Assembly (NCBI RefSeq): GCF_041381155.1
Contig: NC_091134.1
Location: 16,556,008-16,620,007 of the forward strand
Direction: 5' to 3'
Source of the DNA: Argopecten irradians
Lineage: Eukaryota > Mollusca > Bivalvia > Pectinida > Pectinidae
DNA: 64,000 bases
The notes beneath the pieces were generated by a model, which worked only from the letters and a program-made list of their open reading frames with translations, ran no database searches and was not told the DNA's origin. Shown here one piece after another: positions 1-11,600 of this stretch (position 1 is its first letter; each line of letters opens with the position of its first letter). The translations under genes were made by a program, and so were the position numbers.

Positions 1-1640
1 AGGTCTCTAGGCCTCTTAGTTATTCACAAGAAGTTGTTTAAAGGATTTTAGCCTATTTGACCCCTGTGACCTTGAATGAAGGTCAAGGTCATTTATTTGA
101 ACAAACTTGGTAGCCCTTCATCCCAGCATCCTACAGGCCCAATATCAGTACCCAAGGCCTTCTGGTTCTTGAGAAGAAATCGTTTAAAGATTTTAGCCTA
201 TTTGACCCCTATGACCTTGAAAGAAGGTCAAGGTCATTTATTTGAACAAACTTGGTAGCCCTTCATCCCAGCATTCTACAGGCCTAATATCAGGTCTCTA
301 GGCCTCTTAGTTATTCACAAGAAGTTGTTTAAAGGATTTTAGCCTATTTGACCCCTGTGACCTTGAATGAAGGTCAAGGTCATTTATTTGAACAAACTTG
401 GTAGCCCTTCATCCCAGCATCCTACAGGCCCAATATCAGTACCCAAGGCCTTCTGGTTCTTGAGAAGAAATCGTTTAAAGATTTTAGCCTATTTGACCCC
501 TATGACCTTGAAAGAAGGTCAAGGTCATTTATTTGAACAAACTTGGTAGCCCTTCATCCCAGCATTCTACAGGCCTAATATCAGGTCTCTAGGCCTCTTA
601 GTTATTCACAAGAAGTTGTTTAAAGGATTTTAGCCTATTTGACCCCTTTGACCTTGAATGAAGGTCAAGGTCATTCATTTGAACAAACTTGGTAGCCCTT
701 CATCCCAGCATGTCACAGGCCCAATATCAGTACCCTGGGCCTTCTGGTTCTTGAGAAGAAGTCGTTTAAAGATTTTAGCCTTTTTGACCCCTTTGACCCT
801 GAATGAAGGTCAAGGTCATTTATTTGAACAAACTTGGTAGCCCTTCATCCATGCATCCTACAGGCCCAATATCAGTACCCTGGGCCTTCTGGTTCTTGAG
901 AAGAAGTCGTTTAAAGATTTTAGCCTATTTGACCCCTTTGACCTTGAATGAAGGTCAAGGTCATTCATTTGAACAAACTTGGTAGCCCTTCATCCCAGCA
1001 TGTCACAGGCCCAATATCAGTACCCTGGGCCTTCTGGTTCTTGAGAAGAAGTCGTTTAAAGATTTTAGCCTATTTGACCCCTTTGACCTTGAATGAAGGT
1101 CAAGGTCATTCATTTGAACAAACTTGGTAGCCCTTCATCCCAGCATGCCACAGGCCTAATATCAGGTCTCTAGGCCTCTTAGTTATTCACAAGAAGTTGT
1201 TTAAAGGATTTTAGCCTATTTGACCCCTGTGACCTTGAATGAAGGTCAAGGTCATTTATTTGAACAAACTTGGTAGCCCTTCATCCCAGCATCCTACAGG
1301 CCGAATATCAGTACCCTGGGCCTTCTGGTTCTTGAGAAGAAGTTGTTTAAAGGATTTTAGCCTATTTGACCCTGTGACCTTAAATGAAGGTCAAGGTCAT
1401 TTATTTGAACAAACTTGGTAGCCCTTCATCCCAGCATCCTACAGGCCGAATATCAGTACCCTGGGCCTTCTGGTTTTTGAGAAGAAGTCGTTTAAAGATT
1501 TTAGCCTATTTGACCCCTGTGACCTTGAATGAAGGTCAAGGTCATTCATTTGAACAAACTTGGTAGCCCTTCATCCCAGCAACCTACAGGCCAAATATGA
1601 GTACCCTGGGCCTTCCGGTTATTGAGAAGAAGTCGTTTGA
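1..1640. repeat. Tandem satellite, ~145-bp monomer, partly in a 291-bp dimer
   Basis: About eleven monomers of roughly 145 bp run from the window edge to about 1640. The first part is a dimer of two monomer types (one beginning at AGGTCTCTAGGCCTC, the other reading CCAAGGCCTTCTGG). Bases 1-291 and 292-582 look identical by eye, so the array was homogenised recently. Each monomer contains GACCTTGAATGAAGGTCAAG or a close variant, that is, an inverted pair of extended AGGTCA half-sites. The 60-aa reading frames within it are by-products of the repeat. The array continues off the left edge. Core tandem repeats of this size are known in bivalve pearl/Helitron-like elements; assigning this array to them is inference. 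Confidence 0.95.
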
Positions 1641-1765
1641 ATGAAAAGTTTACGGACGGCGGACGGCGGACGGCGGACGGCGGACGGCGGACGGCGCACG
1701 ACGACGGACGGTGCATGATGACAATAGGTCATCCTGACCCTTTGGGTCAGATGACCTAAAAAGTT
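1641..1765. repeat. GGACGGC microsatellite and terminal hairpin closing the satellite
   Basis: After the last monomer there is a run of GGACGGC units (about 1653-1710). A strong stem-loop follows at about 1727-1758, with arms AGGTCATC/GATGACCT and TGACCC/GGGTCA around a TTT loop, running directly into CTAA. A hairpin near a CTRR end resembles the 3' end of Helitron-type elements. The satellite may therefore be the tandem core of such an element, though the spacing is not the classical one. Confidence 0.5.
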
Positions 1766-1858
1766 ACCTGAAGTCCACAATATACAATACAGTTTCCCGC
1801 CAAAAAGCACATGGTACGGGAACAATGTCTGTCTGGCCGGCAAGCCAAGACCCGACGA

Positions 1859-2317
1859 TAGACTGGTTCCCTCCCCTTAGTTCTCTACTCTCCGCCAGGC
1901 TGCGCTCCGCTCACTAGGGACCGGTAGCGGGTAACCATGATGATTTTTTTGATTGGTCAATCTACATATCCGGTTCGCTGGTATCACTTTTTTTAGACGT
2001 GGGAAACCCCTTTACGCACGAAGCGATGGGTCTTAACGTAAAGAATAAATAATTTATTTGAACGATATATAAACAAAATTAAATAAGATCTTAAGTCTTG
2101 AAATCATTTCGTGCTAAACAGAGTTTAGTGTGTTCATAGGAACGACGTTAATGACGTTATTTTCTCTTAACGGAAGTAGCCGTCTCCATGATGACATATC
2201 ATGCGCAGAAATGATGCGCACTACTCTGGAGTTGGAATTCTCACTCAAGATGGCTACTCGCTACCGGTCCTCAGTGAAGCGTACGCAAGGGAGGTAACTG
2301 AGGCGGGAACCAGTCTA
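1859..2317. mobile_element. Mutator-like non-autonomous DNA element (459 bp) with 10-bp target duplication
   Basis: The element starts TAGACTGGTTCCC and ends GGGAACCAGTCTA, a perfect 13-bp inverted repeat. The two ends stay alignable for about 80 bp, including CTACCGGTCC-type sequence on both sides. It is flanked by a perfect direct repeat GACCCGACGA at 1849-1858 and 2318-2327. A 9-11 bp target duplication with long inverted ends is typical of Mutator-like elements (established for the superfamily); the assignment here is inference. There is no transposase gene inside. Confidence 0.8.
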
Positions 2318-2327
2318 GACCCGACGA

Positions 2328-4029
2328 GTACCGAGACTCGCCGGCCACACGGGTGACGCAATCAAAAAGTTACATACTGCTGCTTGTAGTCACTGAATTA
2401 GGATTCTCCACCATGTCGGCGACTCGCTTGGCTGCTGTGAGGGTTTATTCGGACGGGAAAATGACGAGAAACTCCTCCATCTGTTATGCGTCACATTTAT
2501 TTTTTCATTCCATTACAAAACTATCTCCTTCTGGAGAGTTCACATAAAGGGAGGTAATAACAAACTTTTTATATGCTCATACGAGTTATCTCCCCTCTCA
2601 TGACACCCGTATACACTAATACAGAACACATGTATAGTAGTCTGTACAGTGTTATGCTTTCTTTGGTACATGTTACTAAAACATACATACAGTTTTAGAC
2701 TCAGAATAATAAAACATCAAGGGGAAATAAATCTTTATGTCTCCCTCACACCAGGGTAATAAATGTATAAAGTTCTTCTCGGAAATCAGTCCACAGAACG
2801 AAACCAAAATTAACTTAACACTTTTGATAGAAATAGTTTTGTTCTTGAATCGATTTTTTTACGTTTTTTTACCTGGATGCAACAACTGATTTGAAGGATT
2901 TGCCTGTCGGCTTTCCTCCTCCATGGTTCAAATTGTTACCAAATAGATAGTAAAGAAAATAAAAAAATAAAAAATAAAAAGTTTCGGGAATCCAACAAGT
3001 TCAATAAACAACACATGAATAATTAGATAATGAAAGCAATACTGCTCTAGTTTAGTTTAATTTATATTAAGCGACAAGCCATTTCAGCAATGTTGTGACC
3101 GATACCCTTGAAAGTACATAATGAATGAAATTTTCTATCAATACGAATCACGACGATGTTAATTCACGGATCTTTCGCAAATCTACTTGCGAAAATAAAT
3201 TGCATGTGAAAGAAAATTGATTTACAGTATATCAAATGGACACCGTTTTTTAAGCACTACATATGCAACTTTCCGGCGTTAGATTGTGATAATCAAACGG
3301 TTGAAAAAAAAAATCTTCATTGAGCGACTAGGAAAGTTGTTTAAAAATTTACTTTCGTTTTATACAATACAAACTTAGCAAACCTATATAAATGGTAATA
3401 AGCATAAGTTGTGACGTCACAGCATAACACCGGAAGTTGCATTTGCAGTCAACTCTGTTAGATAATTGATTTTACCTAGATGTTGATCAAGTATATACAT
3501 CCTTTTGCTGTAAGCTGTTAGTGTATTGATCAATACATGGACAAACTTGAATTGAATAGGTAAAATACCTATTTTGTAATCAACTTCAGGAGAAACTAAT
3601 GGATTTAAATGAATGATGCTTTTAAATGGTTTATGTTTGAGATATAGAAGTCTGTCTCAAGCATAAAATATTATTTATATTTTATTTATCCTCGAGCACA
3701 TAAACTAACGTTAAAGAAAGACAATGAAACATAGGTGAAAGAACGGTTGAGATACTAAGAAAATGTCACAAAACTATTACAATTATACTTATTAGGTATT
3801 TCTGCTAAAATAAAAAAGTGTGTATAATGAAATATATTTATCTGAATTCTGTTATTAATTAGCTTTTAGTAGATATAAACCATACGTAAATAAGTCAAGA
3901 TTCAACATTCAAGATTTAAGAAAGTTTACCAAACGTCGCATATCAGAATAAAGTACAATATCAATTAAGTTATTAATAAGCACTATAGTGCAATTCGTGC
4001 GACAAATTACATACATTATAAAATATTAC
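2328..4029. other. No gene seen; AT-rich intergenic DNA
   Basis: Only short frames interrupted by stops are present. The frame at 2353-2547 has no recognisable domain and is probably chance. Nothing else could be supported. Confidence 0.6.
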
Positions 4030-4539
4030 AGACATCATTGTACACTATGAAACTTTGCAATGACACAGAAATATTCAATATACATTTTGATGTATACTGA
4101 AAGCATAGTCATAGGGAATAAAACGTTGATACTTAACACATGTGTTTCACACTGGTGTTGCTGGTAGAGTAACAGACACTTCAAGATATACATAGACATA
4201 TTAATATGGACCTCAACCAAAAAGAAGTAAAAATATTAAACTAAAGATAATGGATACAATAATGTGTAGAAACGTGACTGCCTACAATTGATTATTACAA
4301 TGACTTAATGGAATTGCGTCAAAGGGGGCAACTCAACCGGTAGTTTTAGTACATGAACAGATTTAGCCATCTCAGATCGTTCGGTAGACTGATCATGACT
4401 GTTCCACACATGGAATGTCACAAACTTCAAAGGTCTTTTCCCATAAGTTGATGTGTTCACCTTTGGAATCGTAATAGTATCGTTCATGGGATAAAAATCA
4501 ACCGCAACATATTTCAGAAATGATGTAATGACCTTTCAC

Positions 4540-5420
4540 TTGAATTGAATTAAGATTTAAGAAGAGCTGTAGTTTGTTTTAAAACTATTGTGTAACGGGA
4601 ATGGATAATTTATATATACTTAAATGTTTCACCTTGTGTTCGCAGTTAGCGTCGTTAGTAATATTCCGGAAGTCTATCTACTTCCGCTCTTGAATCAATT
4701 CCGTAAGCATTATGTAACCTTATCGTTCATTGGTTGACACAGGGTATTGTTAACTATGGGTATAAATAGCGAGCGCACGTGTAAATCGTTAGTCAGACGG
4801 ATGCGTTGAGTCGCAGGTCAGCTCACCTTTCTAACTTTCTCTCCTTTTCTAATGTAGGATTTAGGTATATACGCACGTGTAGGGGTATTATTATAGGTTA
4901 AGTAAATTGTCCTGTGGAACCGGGTCGGGGGTGGCTTATTACGCACGCACACTGTCCCCAGTATGTGAAGTTATATAGTAACTACTGTGAGGGCAGCTTG
5001 ACATGTAGGTTATAGGGAATATTCTGTAGCCTTTCATATTGTATTTACTTGTCTAATATCCACGGGGTATAATAAATATATGTTAGTTAATGTTTATTTG
5101 CCTTCTTGTTTTATGTCATAACTGGTACGGAACCCAGAATACCGAACCTGGGTAACTATATTTGTTCACATCTAGACAGGTGAAAACCTCGCCTGTTACA
5201 ATTGTGTGCCGTTGGACAGGTCTTATCTTCCAGTAACTAATTACAACTATTGAAATAAGGGTAGTTTGTTTTAAAACCATTGTGTGCCGTTGGACAGGTC
5301 TTATCTCCCAGTAACTAATTACAACTATTGAAATAAGGGTAGTTTGTTTTAAAACCATTGTGTGCCGTTGGACAGGTCTTATCTCCCAGTAACTAATTAC
5401 AACTATTGAAATAAGGCGTA
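4540..5420. repeat. 78-bp tandem repeat, split by a solo LTR
   Basis: GTGTGCCGTTGGACAGGTC recurs at 5204, 5282 and 5360, exactly 78 bases apart, with few differences. The sequence just before the LTR (AGTTTGTTTTAAAACTATTG, ending at 4590) is the end of another unit of the same array. Copy 2 of the segmental duplication has a single diverged unit near 13520-13600. Confidence 0.9.
4591..5200. mobile_element. Solo LTR of an LTR retrotransposon (fossil, 610 bp)
   Basis: The element begins TGTAACGG and ends CTGTTACA, the TG...CA ends with short inverted repeat expected of an LTR. It is flanked by ATTG on both sides (4587-4590 and 5201-5204). It contains a TATAAATA box (about 4762) and an AATAAA-type signal (about 5079). 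It sits inside a unit of the 78-bp repeat, and the neighbouring units show the uninterrupted empty site. No internal retroviral-type region is present, so this is a recombined single LTR. The family is not determined; Ty3- or BEL-type is possible. It is younger than the segmental duplication, because copy 2 lacks it. Confidence 0.8.
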
Positions 5421-8092
5421 AATCTATTGCTCGCGTGTTTAAATAAAAATTATTGCTTCATGAGTTGTCCATTATCATTGTACTGTGTACAACTATCTCA
5501 ATAAACACAATTGCACATTCCTACCAATAAAGTCTAAAATTGCAATGTACATAATTAAATTTTGCTGGTAACGAGTGCTTTCATTGTCTTAAAAAATACT
5601 TCATTAACCCTTGAAGGAAAAATGGCGTCACACTTTATAACGTTGTTTCTGATTGACTGAGTTTAACGGTGAAATGATTTCACAGGGAAAAAAAGCAGTT
5701 CACGTATTAATAAAAATAAATTATTCAAGTTAAGGATGTATTCTTCTGAGATGTCAGTCCCGTTGAAGTCTCGTTTCGACATAGATCAAAAAAGTTATTG
5801 AAATTTTTGATAAAATTTATCAATATCTGTAGCAAGTTGCCAGAAGCAAATTTTGTCAAAAAATTACATTTTTATTCTTGGTAGATTTTTTTATACATGG
5901 ATTTTAAGAAATGTCCATTTTTGCGGCCATTTTGAAATTGTGTCTTTTTTCGCTTTGAGTAGAGTCACAGTTTGACCATTTTTTACTTAATTTGTTTTTA
6001 CTTAAATCACCACTGCGCCAGAATTTTTAGCTCTATCGAGCTAAAGTTTGCTGTTAATTTCTACTGGTTACGTGGTTATTAAAATATTAAGCATTGATAT
6101 GTGAAATGATACGTTTTTGTCACTTTATTTTTAATGGTAATTTGAGCTCTTTAATATTTACTCTAAAATATTGAAAAATAACAAATATTTAAACGGGGCA
6201 AAAAAGTAAGCAGTAAGTAAGTTTTTCTGCCTGAGTTAGAAAGAACAATCCTTTGCAAAATATTGACAAAAGTTAAATACCAGAACTTTTTCTATAAAAG
6301 GTTAAATTTGGCAAAAATGGCTGAAAATGGTGCATTTTGAAGCTCAAAATTAAGGGGTAGGGGTTGCATATGTTGTTATTCTTAGAAGAAATATGAGTCT
6401 CATTAATCATAACTGGTATATTTTTAAAGAAGACTACTGGAAAATAAATTCTACAAACATCCATATATATCAAACACCTCAATAGGATATTATGGCTTTA
6501 ATCGCTCGTGTATATGGTTAAAACGGCAAAATTCCCATAAAATCCAATATTTTGTCAACTAGGTATCTTTGAGTGACAATAGCTCAAAAATGAGCACACG
6601 GACATATGTTTTATCTTCCATTTTCTTTTATTGTATTATGAACTCCTATTTCTAAAAATCTATATGAGAAAAAAAGTTTAATACAAGAAAATGTTGACTC
6701 CTTAACAATTAACCATTTCTCATAACTTACAAGGACAATAAATATAAAATTTATGGACCTGTACATTATTGTATTTTAATCATGTAACACTTTGGTAACA
6801 TATATCTTTTATAAAGGTGTACTGGTTTTGTAAATCAAACATTTTATTAGAAATTCTAGTACATGTACAGTGTACTTGGTTTTAGAAGGCTACAATATGA
6901 CGAGATCATAGGTACACACTGTACAATCAAGTTCACGATAACGACGCACTATACTGATAAACTACATCTTTTTCACGGGAACACATATCAATAATAGAAG
7001 CATCAGCAACGTGCTTATAATACGCGATAATGATTTATTCATATAGTTATTCGATTTACACCTGTCAACTCAGAATTTAATATTGTGCCATTGAAAATCA
7101 CCCGAATACTGTCGTATGTCATTACCATTTTCATAATTATCTGTAATTGATTTTATTTCATTCTATTCTCAGGGACAATATTTCTAAACTTATATTTGAA
7201 TTTTATTGATAATTGCAACACGGTACCACTTTTCTGGTGAGCAGGCACATAGGTTCTATACAAAGAAACTGAAATAGGTATACGACCGTCAATGTAGGGT
7301 AAATAGGTTTAACAAAATGAATAGTCGTATCAAAGATTTCGTCAATAATTCTGAATATGTACTCTAATTAAGGATGTTAATTTAAGTTGTATTTCATATA
7401 AAGTTTCACTATTACAAACTGTCATAAAAACATACAATATGTGAATATGGGTGCTTATGTCGATATACTATTGCCATTGTGGTGAATGTCGCATTAAATA
7501 TCACACGTTTTAAAAGAAACGACACAGTCCATGTTTCAAACTTTGGGATAATATCGGATAAGACCGAGTTGTATCACGTAACCAACATCGGCAAACCGAT
7601 CGGAATAGATCGGGACAGTTCGGAGATTTCCAAGTAATTTTAAATGTGTACACGTGGAAAATCAATTTTTAAATTTACTCAATTACATATAATATTTTTA
7701 CGAATATGAACTTACCAAAACTCGGTAAATATGGGAATTTTATAAACTATGAGAGGCGTAGAAAAATATATAGAACATTTTCAAAGATTTTTTATGACAA
7801 AATGAGGAAAAGTTGTAGATCATACAACTTTATTATTACATCACTTTGAGATGAATTTCATAAGTAGCCATATCTTAAATATCTACTTCTCATTGTATAT
7901 AATCAATAACAAAACTTATTCCAAAAGTTCAAGTTTAGTAACTTCCATAGAACTCCTTGTCTTATCAGCGACGTTATGACAAATTCAACGTCTGGATGAA
8001 CCAAAGATTGGCTGTGAATAGTTATTGTTGGTCTGACGAAAAGTTTCTAAAATTACATTGTAGTAGAGCGTGCACATCCGTCTGAAAGATAT
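5421..8092. other. No gene seen; 3' flank of CTL-A
   Basis: AT-rich DNA with short frames only. From about 6950 it aligns in blocks with 14380-14800 of copy 2. About 5680-6700 has no counterpart in copy 2 and is probably an unidentified insertion; it includes TTAAGGATGTATTCTTCTG at 5733, an end-like motif. Confidence 0.5.
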
Positions 8093-8213
8093 TTGCAGGG
8101 CGTAGGAAGATGAAACGTAATGAGGGGGTCAAAGGTCCTAAATATTTCGTAACACCATCCAACCCCCCCAACGGCCCCCCCCCCTGCTCCCGCTTCCTAC
8201 GCCCCTGTATTTT
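8093..8213. mobile_element. Small inverted-repeat element (MITE), GGCGTAGGAAG ends
   Basis: The ends are CAGGGCGTAGGAAG and CTTCCTACGCCCCTG, about 120 bases apart, with poly-C tracts inside. The matching place in copy 2 of the segmental duplication (around 14900-14950) lacks it. A second insertion with the same left end lies at 9881. Confidence 0.65.
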
Positions 8214-8660
8214 GGTTTTACATGATGATGTCAAATTATGCTGACTTGTCATTTTTAAAAAGGTAAAATTGTCCATTCACTTTGTTTTACACATTGACTG
8301 TAAATAACATTCATATAATTCGTTTAAAGAACTCAACGTGAACTTTATACATATACTCTTATGACGTGGTGACACAAATAAACACTATAAACGCTCATAA
8401 TTGGACTAGATGACTGTTTTCTCATACTAGAATTGATAGATCGATAACATGGGTATTTTGTCTAAGTTAGAAAATATGATTTGTATAAATTGAAAAAAAT
8501 ACGCATCTCAGCTATCACCAGAGAGAGTGAGACCAGCCTAGTATAATCAGCAGAACGTAAACACTCTCGCTAATATCCACAAAAAGTTTAAACTTTCCCT
8601 TGTTAAAATTTTAAATCATTTTTTGCAAAGGTGTAAAAAAGTTATCGTATAGACTGGAGC

Positions 8661-11600
8661 TTATTGGTGTTTTCCTTTCCGCTGTACCACATGAGAATAT
8701 AGTGTTGATGCATCGATCGCCACAACAATGCCAAAGAAGCCGACAAAAAGGCAGATGCCTAAGGAGCCTACTGATACAGCGCTTGGCCTGGTGTCTTGGG
8801 CGCTGATCCGCTTTCGCCTGTACAAGCTTGTAGACATCTTTGCAACAGTCAGTTCTTTTTTTAAAGCATTGATCAAAGCCGCCAGTTTTTGGTCTTCTTT
8901 GAGACTAAGCGACATGTTTCCCCATTGGATTTTCCCTGGACATGCTGGAACGTATCCCGCCGCTAACATAATGTTTCTGTGAGCAGAAGAGTTCGGAATA
9001 ATGCCTTGAAGCGGGACTGTGCTGTTCTGATCTATTCTACAGAGACAGGATGAATCGTCATTGGTTAGATGTAAAGTAGCATTTACGCTTGCAGTGGTCA
9101 TCTTTTCTGTGTCATTAATAACATTTGAAATTATGTTTTTTGTTGCAATGTCCAAACCGAAAGTAGTAAATTCAGCTTGTTCAGCCATAGCGGAAGTTGT
9201 GGGTAAAGTTGTGAGATCAAGCTCTGTGGTAGTATCGTCAGTTCTATCATCATTAACGTCATGGGTATATTCAGTGGTATGTCCGGTTATTCCTGTTGTA
9301 ACAGAGGTTGTGTATGTAGTTCCACCAGCCGATCCGATTGGAGATTCAGAATTTTCCTCTGTTACCATGGAGGTCGTGTCTGAAACAAATACCAAGAAAA
9401 TGTATTATTTCTGATCACTGTCAGCGAAGCAGCTCGGTAAATGTTTGATAAATAAAAACAACGTATTGTATCACTTCTACATTCAAATACCTAGTTCCTA
9501 GAAAAGAAGAGATATATACCTTGTTGAAATTCGCAGATGGATTGATACTTCATTGAACATGGCGTATTCCTCATTCTGCCATCAGAAAGACGGCCGCAAA
9601 GTTCTTTTGTGCAACGATTTGGTTCTCCAGAAAGCCAGTTGGTCCAGCTGACCAAGGTTCCATCAACCCAAGTGTAGGCCGTACAACTCGAACTTTCTGT
9701 ATAAAAACCAATCCAAACGTCGGTTTGAAATCTGAAATTAGATTCAGTACTCCCATTTAAAACTATTACATTGTACATATTATTAAATGACATTTGATGT
9801 TAGGAAGAGGTTATTTATTTCAAGTAGACATTGGAATTGGCGTCTGATAGCAGAGTATGTGGAGCTTTAAGGAAGCTATGCAGAGGCGTAGGAAGGGGGG
9901 ATGCAAGGGGCCAATTTACCCCCAACCCCCAACCTCCTGGAGTGGTTTTTTGCCCTTAACCCAATTTTCGCCGAATTAAATGTTCGAAAAATGCACATTT
10001 GGAAGAAAAGGTTCTCCTACACATTTTACGTACATCACTTAAGAAAATGTACCGCTGCTCGGCGCATTTCCTACAACGTTCAAGCAGGTCACAAACCTTG
10101 TTTAATAAAAATTCGATGCATATCAGCTAGACTATTTTTTTATCCTAGTATGTCTTATACATACATTTTCAAATGATAGATCGACCTAGAAGTAATATAT
10201 AACAATTTTGATACATGAATAAAAAAAAAATCTAATTCCGGATTTTTCCACGTCGACTGTTTTGGCGATTAAATATTCGCATTTTGCGTGATATCGACAC
10301 TTATCACGTAAGCTTTGTTCACCATCCTAATTTTAATGCCATCAGATAAAATAACGTTTTCGACTTAGAATTTTACTTTTGAAATTAGTTTGTCGTTCAT
10401 GTTTTTGCTTGTTCTTCTTATAAAGGTTAATGGTGACGGTTTTTGGCCTACTGGTTGATAATCAGCTGGTGGCCTAACGCAATAAACGATCTGGAAGACT
10501 GCAATGATTACGATTACACAACTGAAGTCTCGCTGCATATACAACAATGTCTTCAATTTCAATTTCTTGATTTCCTTATCTCCGAAAAACCCTACACGCA
10601 CACTGGGATAATTAGGTATTTTTAAATTGTTACATAAACTTCCAACAAAACCGTTACCATCAACGGAACAATTACACCGTTTCACTAAGTAGGCCCCACC
10701 TTATGATTATATTAAAAACTGGGAATGACCATGAAAATAATTATATTAGGCACATTGTCATGCAACCACAGGAATATTTTACAGCGTTTTTGGTAAAGGA
10801 TTATCCCGCTTTTTAAATCCAATTGAATCACCAAATATAGAAATTAAAATAGAAAAAAAAGACTTGGACGAAGCTGTAAAACTGACATTTTGCCACCGTG
10901 TTGGCTATCCCAAGCCTGCAGTTCGTGAAGTTCTTGTTGATCACTAATTATTGCGAGTGTCATGCCGGAATCCTCGCAGTCTTTTTTAGCGTCTGACCAA
11001 ATTGTGTTCTTCTCGCGAAAGATGTATATGCCATTTGCTGTAAAATAAAGTAAACAAGAACAATTCTATTAAGAACTTTAACGTTTGATCAAAGTATAAC
11101 TGATATTTATCAAATAGATATATAAAGGTACATGTACTTTTGATAGTAAAAGCGTAAGGACAAGTGGGATAAATTTTCTCCCATACTTCACAGGGATATC
11201 CCGTGGTTGCTAGGGAAAATATATCTCTATCTTACACAGGGGGTGTAACATGACGTCATCAATACATGCGGCGTAACTGCGGCGCGCATTGTAGATGACG
11301 TCATCAATTTTGACGCATAACGACGTTCCTGCGATAATGGCACGATGAAAAGCTGTAAGACATTTGGAATTTCATCATTTTTTTCTATTACGTATGGAAG
11401 AAAAAGAATCAAACACGGAAGCCACGGGTTGTCCAGCGATAATCTTTCACTCGGGTTAAGATATCCCTGTACACTTCACAGACCGATGTAAGATTCTATT
11501 AATCTTAGCGATATAATGAATGTAATATAAACAATGGATAACATATAAGCTATATAATTATGCTACTGATATGCTAAAATATCGCTTGTGTACTGTAAAC

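Noticed and set aside
76-1566. Seven near-identical 60-aa frames at the left end
   Set aside because: They recur once per satellite monomer; no start context, splicing or domain.
2353-2547. 64-aa frame MTQSKSYILLLVV
   Set aside because: No domain, paralogue or splice evidence, and it lies just beyond a mobile element.
8728-9414. Plus-strand frames antisense to CTL-A exon 4 (84 and 117 aa), with equivalents over CTL-B
   Set aside because: Codon pattern and homology belong to the minus-strand exon. The plus frames are shadows.
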